Positions 1 to 11,358 of a stretch of 64,000 bases of DNA are shown one piece after another. The notes below the pieces were generated by a model. The model was not told where the DNA came from. It made no database searches and was given only the letters and a program-made list of their open reading frames with translations. The position numbers and the translations under genes are program-made. Origin of the DNA: Chitinophaga sp. E66 (GTDB lineage Bacteria > Bacteroidota > Bacteroidia > Chitinophagales > Chitinophagaceae); the NCBI GenBank assembly GCA_019285755.1, contig CP079103.1, positions 1,240,001 through 1,304,000 on the forward strand. The letters are read 5' to 3'. The stretch's first letter is position 1; every line of letters starts with the position of its first letter.

Positions 1-47
1 CAGGACTGCTGTATATTGGAAATACAATCAAAAACATCACCCTACTC

Positions 48-679
48 ATGCGTAAACTTGCTACCATCCTCTTTATCAGCGGCGCTGCCGTCCTGATGTC
101 CTTCAACGCTCCGTTACCAGCGCTCCTGCCTTCCAGCAGGAAGCGGCTCCCGTAGCCTTTAAGGTAGACGGCTCCAAAAGCAAAATCGCCTGGCTCGCCA
201 AGAAAGTGACCGGCTCCCATAATGGATCCATTTCCATCACCGGCGGCGATCTCCAGGTAGATGGTTCCACCCTCAAAGGAGGCTCTTTCACTGTGGATAC
301 CCGCACCATGACGGTGGAAGACATTAAAGATGCCAACGGCAACGCCCGCCTGCTGAACCATCTGAAAAGCGACGATTTCTTCTCTGTGGAAAAGCATCCG
401 TCTGCCGCATTCGCCATTACTTCCGCCAAGAAGAAATCCGGCAATGAATACGACATCACCGGTAATCTGACCATCAAAGGCATCACCCAGCCCGTGACCT
501 TCCTTCCCCCCGCTACCGTAGTGGTGAACGGCAGCCAGCTGAACGCAAAAGCTACGATCAAGATCGACCGTACCAAATTCGACATTAAATATCGCTCCAA
601 CAGCTTCTTCCAGAACCTGGGCGATAAAGCCATCTACGACGATTTCACCCTCGACGTTGAGCTGGTAGCGAACAAATAG
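48..679 (+). CDS. YceI-family periplasmic lipid-binding-like protein
   Basis: The start ATG at 48 opens a typical signal peptide (MRKLATILFISGAAVLMSF). The frame breaks near 110, where a single-base shift is needed, and resumes as APAFQQEAAPVAFKVDGSKS before running to the stop at 679, giving about 210 residues. The mature part has the YceI pattern: an early 'SKIAWLAKKVTGSHNG' strand, 'GGSFTVDTRTMTVEDI', 'LLNHLKSDDFFSVEKHPSAAF' and a final 'DFTLDVELVANK'. YceI proteins are extended lipocalin-like barrels that bind polyisoprenoid or other amphiphilic molecules in the periplasm. The ligand here cannot be read from sequence. A strong terminator follows directly, so the gene ends its transcript. 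The frameshift is probably a sequencing error. Confidence 0.88.
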
Positions 680-700
680 CCGACGCTTTCCAAAAGCAAA

Positions 701-728
701 GGGCGCCCCATCCGGAGCGCCCTTTTTT
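701..728 (+). terminator. Rho-independent terminator after the YceI gene
   Basis: The hairpin has arms GGGCGC (701-706) and GCGCCC (717-722), with an inner CC/GG pairing, followed by a run of six T. It lies 21 bases after the YceI stop and 20 bases before the stop of the convergent LTA-synthase-like gene. Confidence 0.85.
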
Positions 729-748
729 ATTGCGTGTAACCCTCAGCT

Positions 749-2697
749 TTAAAGTTTCATCCCGCCGTGCTTGTACAGGTAATAGGCGGTCTGGTAATTG
801 GCGATAGCCTCGTTGACCAGCAGGGCATCCGCCGGTACGGGGATCTGCTCGTTGGAAGCTTTGTTGTAACGGTAGGTCTCCACCCGCTGCTGCGGACTGA
901 GGATTACCAGGCGGTCTTTTTCATGTACGCCAGCTTCTGGTAGGTCCCCAGCATGATCCGTTCGTTGTAATTAGGGCAGAGCACGTTCTGTCCGTATAGA
1001 TTGCTGGAATAGTCCCAGTTAAGAAGGCAGAACAGGGTGGGAAGAGATCGATCTGGGAGCACATCTTGCTGATCTCCATGGCATGCCCGCCGGGCACGTT
1101 GCAGACAATGGCAGGGATGTGATATTTGGAAATATCGATCTCGTTTTTGCCCGCGCTGCTGGCACAATGGTCCGCCACGAAGATGATGACGGTATTGGCG
1201 AACCAGGGTTTGGTACTGGCTTCCCGGAGGAACTGCCCGATGGCATAATCGGTGTATTTCACCGCGCCATCGCGCCCGGAGCCGGAAGGGATATCTACCT
1301 TACCCTCAGGATAAGTGAAGGGGCGGTGGTTGGAAGTGGTCATCACAAAATCGAAGAACGCCTTGCCGGAAGCATGTTTGGCATCGGCATCGCGGATAAC
1401 GGAATTGTAGAGGTCTTCGTCGCAGATGCCCCAGGCGTTTTTAAAGTGTATCAACGAATCAGGGATGGTGGTGCGGATAGATGCGACCCCATCGTCGACG
1501 ATCATATTGCGCCCTTTATCGGTGATGGCATATCCGTTGCTGCCGAAGAATTTGTTCATGTTGTCGAAGAAACCGTCGCCCCGTAAAAGAACCCTGTAGC
1601 ATAACCCTGCTGGCGGAAGATGGCGCCCACGGTGCTGAGGTTTTCATTGCCGGGCCGGCGGACGATAGAGCTGCCAGGCGTAGGCGGCACGGCCAGGGTA
1701 AGGGCTTCCATGCCGCGGACGGTCCGCGTGCCGGTAGCGTACATATTGGTAAATACGACATTGGTCTTAGCCAGGGAATCCAGTACCGGCGTCAGCCGGT
1801 TGGGGTTGCCGAAACGGCCGAGGAAGTCGGCGCTGAGGCTTTCGATCGTGACGAGAATGACGTTGGGGCGGATGGCCGTTCCCGAATCGTTGATGGCCCG
1901 CCGGATGGAAAACTCGCGGCCGTCGAACACCGAAAGGCTGTCGCCCAGCTGGCGGCGCATGGTGGCAAAGGCTTCTTTGTTATCCATCAGGCGGTAGAAG
2001 TGCTCATAGTTCAGCTCGTTGTTCTTAAATGCGCTGAAGAAGGAATACACGCCCGCTTTGGCGAGCTCGTCCTGGTAGCGGTTGCGCCCCTGTTCGGGTA
2101 GCCCGTTCGGCACCCATAATGCATAGCAGGTCGCGGTAATTGCAAGGGCCGCCAGCACGGTCACCCGCTGCAGGAAAGACGCTTCCCCTCTGAACGTGAT
2201 CCGGAACCAACCTTTCCGCACGAAGAACCAGGTCAGCAGCCCGGTGATCGCCAGCATACAGCTGATGAGGATGGGCAGCGGGTAAGATTCGTTGATGTTG
2301 TTGACCACTTCATACGTGTAGATCAGGTAATCCACCGCAATGAAATTAAAACGGCTTTCGAACTCGTCCCAGAAGGTGAACTCCGCGAAGAAGGAAAACA
2401 TGAGGATCAGCGTGGTCAGGAAGAACCCTGCAAAGGTGAGGACCCGGTTAAAGCGGGTGTTGTTCCAGCGCGCGGGGATCAATGCCAGGTACAGCGCGTA
2501 GGGAAGGCTGAAGAAGACGGCCACGCCAGGTCGAACAGCAGGCCGTAGCCAAAGACCCGGAAGAAGGAGCCGAAGCTCATGCCCGCATCGGGCCAGGCGC
2601 GGATGAGCAGCGCCAGCCGCACAACGAACGACAATAAAAGGATCAGGCCGCCGAATCGCAGCAGCAAACCGTAAGTGTTTTTGCCAGGAAGTTTCAT
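749..2697 (-). CDS. LTA-synthase-family membrane sulfatase (phosphoglycerol/phosphoethanolamine transferase-like)
   Basis: A protein of about 648 residues, reconstructed across frameshifts near 2520, 1560 and 1020-920. The first ~170 residues are a membrane region with several hydrophobic helices (GLLLRFGGLILLLSFVVRL, VFFSLPYALYLALIP, VLTFAGFFLTTLILMFSFF). The extracytoplasmic alkaline-phosphatase-like domain follows: 'NVILVTIESLSADFLGRFG' carries the metal-binding Glu, 'YATGTRTVRGMEALTL' the catalytic Thr, and 'FVADHCASS' a metal-ligand Asp-His. The family moves phosphoglycerol or related groups onto glycans or lipids outside the cytoplasmic membrane. Bacteroidota have no lipoteichoic acid, so the acceptor is probably a periplasmic glycan or lipid (inference). 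Its last residues are YYLYKHGGMKL. The gene stands alone between convergent YceI and the divergent helicase. Confidence 0.85.
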
Positions 2698-2964
2698 GGT
2701 GGAAATCGTGTCAGTGTTAGGTATATGAATACAGCATAGGCAGCGCCTTCCGACGCTTGTCAGTCTAAAGTTGTAGGTTTTAGTTATGCATTACGATCTT
2801 AGCATCTCGACCGCGGTAGGCCGCGCGTGGTTGATAACGCGAATGTAATATTTTTATGATGCGGGGTGGAGGAATTTTTATTGAAATGACGGATTTAAGC
2901 GTTAACCGCGTATTTTCTACCGTTTTAGCCGTTTTCAGCAGGATTCGGCGTAATTTTGCCGGCT

Positions 2965-4289
2965 ATGACATTCGAGGATCTCAATCTGAACAAGCCTTTG
3001 CTGAACGCCCTGCAGGATCTGGGGTAACTACGCCCACCACCATCCAGGAGAAAGCTTTCTCCGTGGTCATGTCCGGACAGGACGTTTGCGGCATCGCGCA
3101 GACCGGTACGGGTAAAACGTTCGCCTACCTGTTGCCCACCCTGCGCCAGTGGTCGTTCACCAAAGACCGGTACCCCAGACGCTCATCCTCGTGCCTACCC
3201 GCGAACTGGTGGAACAGGTGACCACCGCTGCGGAGCAACTCACTAAATATATGTCGGTCGCCATCGCCGGTTTCTACGGAGGCGTCAATATGAAAGGCCA
3301 GATGGTTACGGCCGACGGCAAGCTGGACATCGTGGTGGCCACCCCGGCCGCCTCGTGGACCTGGCCCTTAGCGGCGCCCTTAAGCTGAAAAACATCAAAC
3401 GCCTGGTGATCGATGAAGTCGATGAAATGCTGAACCTCGGCTTCCGGGCCCAGCTCACCCATGTGTTGGACCTGCTACCCACCCGAAGGCAGAACCTCAT
3501 GTTCTCCGCTACGATGACGCCGGAAGTAGATGCCATCATCCACGACTTCTTCCAGCATCCGGCCGTGATCGAAGCCGCACCGGCGGGCACGCCGCTGGCC
3601 AATATCCGGCAGACTGTCTATCACGTCCCTAACTTCAATACGAAAGTCAACCTGCTGGAGTTCCTCCTGCTGAAGCGCCCGGACATGAGCAAAGTGCTCG
3701 TGTTCGCGTCTACCAAAGTACTGGCAGATGAGCTGTACGAAAAGATGTCGGAGCATCTGCCCGGCACGGTGGGCGTGATCCACTCCAATAAAGACCAGAA
3801 CTTCCGTTTCAACAGCGTCCGCCAGTTCCGGGAAGGCGCTTTCCGCGTCCTGATCGCTACAGATATCATGGCCCGCGGTCTCGATATCGCGGAAGTATCC
3901 CATGTCATCAACTTCGACATGCCCGAATCTCCCGAGAACTACATCCACCGTATCGGCCGTACCGGCCGTAAAGACGCGGAAGGCGTAGCGCTCACCTTCG
4001 TGACCGAAAGGAAATGCCGCTCCTGCAGGCCGCAGAAGCGCTTATGAAGTTCGAAGTGCCGGTGGAACCCATCCCCGCCGAAGTGGAGATATCGGCGGTG
4101 CTCATCAAATCCGAGATCCCGGAAGTGATCGTTCCCAATATTCAGCTGAAACAACGCTCCACCTCCGAAGGCGGCGGCGCTTTCCATGAAAAGCTGGCGA
4201 AGAACGTGAAGGTGAACAAGAAGGTCAGCCACAAAGAAAAGATGCAGCTGAAGTACGGCAAACCCAAGAAACGCCCGAAGAAACGATAA
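2965..4289 (+). CDS. DEAD-box ATP-dependent RNA helicase (DEVD variant)
   Basis: The start at 2965 ([20 protein letters not shown]) gives a proper Q-motif: '[11 protein letters not shown]'. The next motifs follow in order: motif I AQTGTGKT, Ia PTRELVEQV, Ib GG, motif II DEVD in '[14 protein letters not shown]', III SAT, V '[10 protein letters not shown]' and VI 'HRIGRTGR'. Frameshifts are needed near 3023, 3170, 3345 and 4012. The C-terminal tail is basic (KKRPKKR). About 440 residues in all, the usual size for short bacterial DEAD-box proteins that unwind RNA in ribosome assembly or mRNA decay. The only departure from family consensus is Val for Ala in motif II. A longer upstream reading start exists at 2856 but lies before the Q-motif start and looks non-coding. 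Confidence 0.9.
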
Positions 4290-4291
4290 TC

Positions 4292-6499
4292 CTACAGCTG
4301 TAATAATCCCACCCTGTAGAGCGTGTTCACGGGCTTGTTGTCCCAGAACAGCTCGAAATCCTCCAGTCCCGCGGCGGTATAGCTCGCTTCCACGTCTTTG
4401 AGCGTGAGGGGAGCGGCGGCCTGCGCGGATAACTGTTCCAGCATTTCCGCCAGCCAGATGCCCTGTTCCTTGCCCACGCTGATGCTAAGGGGCTCTTTGC
4501 GCGTCTGGAAAGTCAGTGACGTTACCTCCCGGTACTGCCTTTTTGGATTTGGTGAGCGTTTGCAGGCTCGGTTTTTTACCCAGCCACACGATTTTGGCCG
4601 TTGGCTTACGCGCGCCGAGAGCGTCTTCCTGCAGGGCTTTTCGATGAAGTCGGGCGGGATCTTCGTACGGGGACTTTCGCTTCGAACCAATTCTGCAGGG
4701 GATCGTCCAGGCAGACGCCGTGCATGAAGTTAAAGAGAGACTTCTTCAGGCCGAAAGCAAATTGTTCGTGATCGGCGCCGGATTCGTCGATGTGCTCCAG
4801 GTCGTTATTAGCAAAGGTTCCAACAGCTTCGGTTACGCGTTTTACCTTGTATTTCTCCGGTTCCAGGCCCACAGGGCTGTGTGCCGTCATGGTAAACAGG
4901 TGCCAGAATGCGGATTGGAGGATGCCCGTTTTGAACATCTGGCGCACCATCTCCAGGGAGTCGATGGTTTCCTGGGCGGTTTGCGTAGGGAAGCCGTACA
5001 TGAGGTAGCATGTACCATAATGCCCGCTTCCGTGAAGTTGCGGTTAACCTGCGCCACCTGCGCCACGGTGATCCCTTTCTGGATCAGCTCCAACAGCCGG
5101 TCAGACGCGACTTCCAGTCCGCCGGACACCGCGATGCAACCACTGGCTTTCAGCAGCAGGCAGAGATCGCGGGTAAAGCTCTTCTCGAACCGGATATTGG
5201 TCCACCAGCTAACGGTCAGTTTCCGTTTGATGATCTCCAGCGCCAATGCCCTCATGAGTGCCGGGGGCGCGGCTTCGTCCACGAAGTGGAAACCGGTTTC
5301 ACCGGTTTGCGCGATGATCTCTTCCATCCTGTCGACCAGCATCGATGCGGCGATGGGTTCGTACAGCCGGATATAATCGAGGGAGATGTCGCAAAGGTGC
5401 ATTTGCCCCAGTAGCAGCCGTGTGCCATGGTGAGTTTATTCCACCGCCCGTCGCTCCACATGCGGTGCATGGGGTTCACGACTTCGATGGCGGAGATGTA
5501 AGCGTCAGGAGGAAGTCGCTATAATCGGGCGTTCCGACCTGCCCCTGTTTATAATCTTTGCAGGTGGCGTTGTTGATGTAGGTTACCAGGCCGTCTTTCA
5601 AGAGGAAGGTCCTTTTCAGGTCGCTTTCGGGCAGTTCGCCATTGATGTGGCGGTAGAGGTTCTCGATGGGCGCTTCGCCATCGTCCAGCGTAATGAAGTC
5701 GTAGAATTCGAATACGCGCGGATCGGAGACGGAGCGCAGCTCAGTATTCGCGAAGCCGCCGCCCATGCACACTTTTACGTGCGGGTAATGTTGTTTGATG
5801 TATTGTCCGCAGCGGAGAGAGGCGTAAAGATTGCCGGGGAAGGGTACAGAAATGGCGACCATGCCCGGCTGAATGGATTGCATCCTTGCTTCCAGCAACT
5901 GAAGGAGGATTTCATCTACATAAGTGAGCGGTTGCTGGAGCGCTTCGTATAGTTCATCGAAGCTATTGGCGGAGCGGCCCAGTTTCTCGGCGTAGCGGCT
6001 GAACCCGAAGTGCTCGTCCACGCATTCCTGGATGAGATCGGAGAGATCTTCGAGGTACATGGTGGCGAAGTGCTTGGCTTTGTCTTGCGTGCCCATAGAC
6101 CCGAATGCCCAGCTAAGGTCTTCCAGTTGTGCGAAGCGGGAGGCTTCGGGCAGGAAATCGCGTTTGCAGATGCGGTGGGCCAGGGTAGGGTTGTGGCCTT
6201 GCAAAAGGTGATGACATCGTTGATGGTATGGATGTAATCGTCCTGCAGGGCGATGATGCGCGCCGCGTTGGCAGTCAGCTCCTTATCCGCAGGTATTCGG
6301 GCGAAGAGGCTGGTCAGGCCGCTTTGGGAGAACAGCGCCACGGTGACTTCGATGCCGAGGTCTGCCTGGAAGGAAGGGATACCCTGGTGTTGAGGAAACC
6401 TTTCAGGTAGGCGGTGGCCGGGTATGGCGTGTTCAGCTGTGTAAAAGGCGGCGTGATGAGAAATACGGGTGCGCTCAATTCGAATCGTTTAATCTGCAA
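4292..6499 (-). CDS. B12-binding-domain radical SAM protein
   Basis: About 735 residues reconstructed over several frameshifts (near 6385, 6210, 5510, 5394, 5000, 4680, 4560). The N-terminal part is Rossmann-like, with the cobalamin-type strand 'GMVAISVPFPGNLYASLRCGQYIKQHYPHVKVCMGGGFAN' and 'FITLDDGEAPIENL'. The radical SAM core follows: 'LTMAHGCYWGKCTFCDISL' holds the cysteines for the 4Fe-4S cluster, then the 'FHFVDEAAPPALM' and 'SGGLEVASDRLLELIQKGIT' segments and 'MYGFPTQTAQETIDSLEMV'. The cysteine spacing reads CX4CX2C and the last Cys is restored only by adding one T to a TTT run. Family members do difficult methylations, rearrangements or oxygen-independent chemistry; the substrate is unknown. 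The gene stands alone and is divergent from the next receptor. Confidence 0.85.
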
Positions 6500-6554
6500 A
6501 ATTAACCCGAAATAATTAAACCCGGATTTTTCCTAATTTACGCGCTGCGATTGT

Positions 6555-8551
6555 ATGAAAAACAAGATGATCATCGCGGCCATGGCACTCGCTTTGCCAG
6601 CCGCGGCACAGACGGATACCACGGTGCTCCAGGGCGTCACCGTACAGGGCTACGCCCAGCAGCGCGATCTTTCCACCGTTCCCGGCGCGGTGAGCGTGGT
6701 GCGGGGGCAGGATATGCAACGGGTAGCGCCCGGCTCGCTCGTGCCCGCATTCAATGCGGCGCCGGGCGTGCGGATGGAAGAGCGGTCGCCCGGCAGTTAC
6801 CGCCTCAATATCCGCGGAAGCTCGTTGCGGTCGCCGTTCGGGGTGCGCAACGTCAAAATGTATTACAATGGCCTGCCGTTTACCGATCCCGGCGGTAATA
6901 CCTATCTCAACCAGTTCTCACCCGTCATATTCTCTTCCCTCGAAGTGCTGAAAGGCCCCGGCAGCAGCCTGTATGGGGCCGGTACGGGGGCGTGCTGCTG
7001 GGAGACCGCCGGTTTGAGGCTGACAACAGCCTTGAAGCCGGTTATACGGGAGGCAGCTACGGCAGTCACCAGGCTGCGGCCAACGCATCTTTCGGCGGTG
7101 CCGCTTTCCGGCAGCAGGCGGTGGTATCGTGGCAAGAGTCCGGCGGCTACCGGGATCATACCTATATGAGAAGATATGTGGCAGGATGGAGCGGCCGCTG
7201 GCAGGCTACGGCTCGCTCGGCCTTCGAGGCGCATGTGCTGGCAGGGGATCTCTATTACGAGACGCCCGGCGGTCTTACCTTGTCGCAGTTCCTCGCCAAT
7301 CCGCGGGCGGCGCGCCCGGCCGCGGGGCTTTCCCTTCCGCCGAAGGCGCCCACGCCGCTATTTACCAGCAGACCGTCTGGGGAGGGCTAAAGTGGGAATA
7401 CAAATGGAACGAGCACTGGGAGCACTCCGTGGGCGTCTATGGCGCCTGGAGCGGCCTGCGCAACCCCTCTATCCGGAATTACGAGAAACGCAACGAGCCC
7501 CACGCCGGGGCGCGCACGGTGGTCACCTATAAAAAGGGCCCTGGCGCGTGCTGGCGGGCGCAGAAGGGCAAGGGGGAACTTCCGCACCCGGGTGTTCACC
7601 AATAAAGACGGCCAGGCCGATATCCTCCAGACAGACGACCGCATCCGTAACGGCGTACTGTCGCTCTTCGCGCAATCCGAGCTGGTGCTCGACGGCGGCT
7701 GGGTGTTTACCGCCGGCCTCAGCATGAACGGGGCCAATACCACCATCCGGCGGGTATCGGAGACGCCCGAGTTCCGCTTCTCTACGGATTACGACAAGGA
7801 ATGGGCGCCCCGCATCGCGGCGCTAAAACAATTCAGCCCATGGGCCAGTGTATATGCGGTAGTATCTAAAGGTTTCTCACCGCCTGCCGTAGCGGAGTTG
7901 CTGCCGTCTACCAGCATCATCAATACCGACCTCCAGGCAGAGAAAGGCTGGAACTATGAAGCCGGCGCCCGTGGGGGAACGGCCGTCTCCGGTATGATGT
8001 GAGCTTCTTCCGCTTTCAGCTGAAAGATGCGATCGTGCAGCGCAGGGACGCCTCTGGCGCAGATTACTTCGTAAACGCTGGAGCCACCATTCAACAGGGG
8101 GCCGAAGTAGCCGCAACCTACCAACCGCTTGACATACTGAGCCTCCGCGCCGCATGGACCTACCACCATTTCCGATATGATGACTTCACGCAGGAGATAA
8201 ATCTTACGACGGCAACCGTCTTCCCGGCACGCCTCAGCATGCGCTGGCCGCCTCGGCAGACCTGCGCCTCCATCGTTCGTTCTCCTGTACGCCACCTGGC
8301 TCTACAACGACGATATCTTCCTGAACGACGCCAATACCGACAAATCCGCCGCATTCAACCTCGTTGGTGTGAAAGCCGAATACCGCCTGCAACAAAAAGG
8401 CTGGTCGGGCCGGCTATTCGTGGGCGGCGAGAACCTCCTCGGCCAGACATATAGCCTCGGCAACGACATCAACGCCGCCGCGGGCCGATATTACAACGCC
8501 GCTCCCGGCCGTTCATTCTACGCCGGATTCAGCGTCAAGCTCGGCAAATAA
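6555..8551 (+). CDS. TonB-dependent outer-membrane receptor
   Basis: About 665 residues. A signal peptide (MKNKMIIAAMALALPAAAQ) is followed by a short TonB-box-like region and the plug domain: 'TVPGAVSVVRGQDMQRVAPGS', 'APGVRMEERSPGSYRLNIRG', 'VKMYYNGLPFTDPGG', 'SLEVLKGPGSSLYGAG'. The rest is a beta-barrel of alternating strands that ends in 'GRSFYAGFSVKLGK', a typical aromatic-rich last strand. There is no STN domain or carboxypeptidase-like N-terminal extension, so it is not of the SusC or sigma-signalling type. Frameshifts lie near 6990, 7320, 7540, 7990 and 8245. Such receptors import siderophores, cobalamin or small nutrients. The neighbouring radical SAM protein looks cobalamin-dependent, which makes B12 uptake possible, but this is only inference from position. 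Confidence 0.85.
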
Positions 8552-8563
8552 GCAAAGGATAAT

Positions 8564-8598
8564 AAAAGCCCCGGCGCACATGAAGCTCCGGGGCTTTT
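8564..8598. terminator. Bidirectional terminator between TonB receptor and SF1 helicase
   Basis: A perfect 11-base stem, AAAAGCCCCGG (8564-8574) with CCGGGGCTTTT (8588-8598), flanked by A and T runs on the two sides, so it can stop transcription of both convergent genes. Confidence 0.85.
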
Positions 8599-8739
8599 TG
8601 TTTATAACAGCGTGGATAAAATGTATCTTTACAACGTACTTGATTGGGGCCAATCCCCACAGGTACCTCATGGCGGCTCCGGCTGCCTCAACATATACCG
8701 CCCGCCATGCAAGGTTTACACGGAGCATGACGGGTATTT

Positions 8740-10639
8740 TTATATCATATACTCCCACGCGCTCTTATACGCATCATTCGCTTCCGCATATGCAATGAAA
8801 TCCGCGTAATAGGGAGCCTGGACAGTGTGGCGCTATCGCCGATGACTACAAGCTTCTTGCGCGCGCGGGTCATGGCTACGTTCATACGGCGGATGTCTGA
8901 GAGGAAGCCGATCTTGTTGTCGGAGTTGCTGCGCGTCATGCTGATATAGACGATGTCGCGCTCCTGACCCTGGAAGCTGTCGATCGTATTGACCGATATC
9001 TGATCGCCATAGATCTTTAGACCGGGATGGTGCTCGAGTTGCTCGCGCAGCAGGCCGATCTGTTCTTTATATGGCGCGATGACGGCGATAGACGGGAAGT
9101 TCTGCGGCGTGTAATGCGGTTGCAGTGATTCCACCACGCCCGCGAGGTGCCTGAACAGAAACGCGGCCTCTTCGGGGTTGGAGGTGCTGGTGCCTTCGGC
9201 TTTTTCATCGAACCCGCAGCCGGCCGTGTCCACGAAAGACAAAGGCTCGTCTTCCCCGAACAGGAGATGCCCTGCCACGGAAGGATGCGCTTTCAGGCGG
9301 CTGTCGTAAAGGTGTTGGAGGCATAGCCCATGATGGCGTTGTGCATGCGGTATTGTTCTTCCAGCATCACCACGGATGAAGGGTGCCGTTCGGCTATCTT
9401 TTCCAGGAGGGTTTCGGCGAGGCCGTTGCGGGCGGCTTCGTTTGATTTGATGGTTGGTGGAAGCTGGCAATGGTCGCCGGCGAGAATTACCTTCTTTCCT
9501 TTCAGCGCGGCGATCCAGCAGGCGGGCTCCAGGGCCTGGCCGGCTTCGTCGATCACTACGGTATCGTATTGCAGGTGCCGGACGGTATAATGCTGCGCGC
9601 CAACGGGCGTGGCGGTCACGACCTGTGTCTTGTCGAGGATATCGGAGACGATGTACTGCTCCGTTTTTTCGATAGACTGCATGATCTTGCGGGCTTCTGC
9701 GAAGAGGGCTTTACGCTGTTCGCGCTCTGCCTTTCCGAAATTGCGTTTGTATTTATGCGCCATGTCGCGGAACTCGTTGGCCTGTTTGCGCAGGCGGCGG
9801 ATCTCTTTCACGGAGGCGTGGTTGCTGACCTGCGCATCGAGGGTGATGTCGGTCAGTTTTCGGATACTTTCACCGGGTTGCCTACACGCAATACCCGGAG
9901 GCCTTCGGCGGCGAGCTTTTCGCTGAGCAGATCCACCGCGGCATTGCTGGGCGCCACGACAAGAATCTTCTTGTTTTCGTTTTCGAAAAGGGCTTTAATG
10001 GCCTGCACCAGCGTAGTGGTTTTGCCGGTGCCCGGAGGCCCGTGCACCACGGCTACATCGCGGGCGGAGAGGATTTTCCATACCGCTTCGTGCTGGGAGG
10101 GGTTCAGTTTTTAGTAGTGAACGGTTGATGGGGACGTCGAACTCAGGAGCTTCCATGCCGGTGAGCACCCTGACGAGGCGGCCCTCGGTGGGTTTCTCCG
10201 CCAGGGCGTCTGCACGCTGGAGCGCGGAGAACATTTCTTCGTAGCTGGTATCGTCGAACAGGAGGTCGATGCCGAGTTTACCGCCGTCTGCCCAATCGGG
10301 GAGCTCGTCGGTGCGGAGGGTGATCTTGAGGCGGTTGCCGCTTTGCCAGGAGATGGTCCCCTCGGCACGGTGCTCTTTGGGATCATGCTGCGAGAACAGC
10401 ACGGCCGAAGCGCCGAAGCGCAGCTGGTGCGGTACGTCCTGGTGCGTGGTGCGCTCCACTTCCACCGTAAGATAATCGCCATGGCTCATTTCCGAGCCGC
10501 GAATGGCGATAGGATACCAGGCCAGGCCATTGGCGCGCCTTTGGGTTACCGGTACGCTTTCCGTCTGCTTGCGGTAATTCTCCCTGTCTTCCGATTTTTC
10601 CTGTTGCAATAACTGCCGTAGCCTGCTGAAGTAATCCAT
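8740..10639 (-). CDS. SF1B DNA/RNA helicase, IGHMBP2/Upf1-like AAA domain protein
   Basis: About 630 residues starting MDYFSRLRQLLQQEKSE. The N-terminal 180 residues form an accessory beta domain. The helicase core then has Walker A 'VVHGPPGTGKTTTL', Ia 'VVAPSNAAVDLL', motif II 'VVIDEAGQALE', III 'LAGDHCQLPPT', IV-like 'MLEEQYRMH', V 'VNTIDSFQGQERDIVYISM' and VI 'RRMNVAMTRARKKLVVIGD'. A coiled-coil insert (KEIRRLRKQANEFRDMAHKY onward) sits between Ia and II, as in IGHMBP2. The C-terminus can be restored to WEYMI with one added base. Frameshifts lie near 10110, 9865, 9300 and 8800. The family unwinds nucleic acid 5' to 3'. No neighbours suggest a special pathway. Confidence 0.88.
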
Positions 10640-10732
10640 CCGGCAAAGGTAAGCATTCTCTGTTGGAGGCCTGTCAACCTTTAAGAGCATATTAACATCT
10701 CTTTCTCTATTTTCGGGCCTGTTAATCGCCGT

Positions 10733-11304
10733 ATGTCACGCACCCCTTATCCGCAATTATCCGACACCGAGCTCTGGGAAGCCGTCCGCTCCGCCGATAC
10801 CGGCGCTTTCAGCGAACTGTTCGACCGGCTCTGGCAGCCGCTGTATGAGACGGCCTGGTACCGCCTGTACGACGAAGACGCGGCCAGGGATATCGTGCAG
10901 GAGACCTTCATTCACTGCTGGCAACAACGCGCCACGTTGCTCATCCGCGATTCGCCCCGTGCGTATTTCCAGTCGGCCGTACGCCGCCGGGTTCTCAATC
11001 ACCTGCAATCCACCGCTGTCCGGGAAAAGTATGCGCGCCTTTCCGGCGGGCAGCTCCTGCATTAGACTGTGGTACGTCCGAGCACCTCGCCGCCCGTGAC
11101 CTGCATGGCCATTATCGGGATCAGCTCTCTCAGCTGCCGGAAGCGATGCGTGAAGTGTTCACCGACAGTCGCGAACTGGGACTGAGCATTGCGGAAATTG
11201 CGGAGAAGCGGCAGTTGTCGCCCCAGACGGTCAAGAACCAGTTATCGGCCGCGCTGAAGCGGTTGCGCACGGGGCTGCGGCAATGGATAAAAATAATTTT
11301 CTGA
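10733..11304 (+). CDS. ECF RNA polymerase sigma factor, FecI-like
   Basis: About 190 residues. Region 2 is clear: 'SELFDRLWQPLYETAWYRLYDEDAARDIVQETFIHCWQQR', matching the core-binding and -10 recognition helices. Region 4 follows after a frameshift near 11060: 'LPEAMREVFTDSRELGLSIAEIAEKRQLSPQTVKNQLSAALKRLRTGL', a typical sigma-70 HTH. It is followed 54 bases later by a FecR gene and then by STN-type TonB receptors, the standard cell-surface signalling order of Bacteroidota. When the receptor binds its ligand, FecR should release this sigma to turn on the receptor genes (family knowledge). The gene is divergent from the SF1 helicase. Confidence 0.9.
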
Positions 11305-11358
11305 CGAATAGTACCGGTCGCATCCGGGAGCTGTCTATATATCAGCAAGGAGGAACAC

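Noticed and set aside
103..633. 176-codon minus-strand frame over YceI
   Set aside because: Antisense to a well-supported YceI gene, no domain.
4292..8551. Calling the radical SAM and TonB receptor genes pseudogenes
   Set aside because: All catalytic and structural motifs remain after single-base corrections, and the same breaks occur throughout the window.
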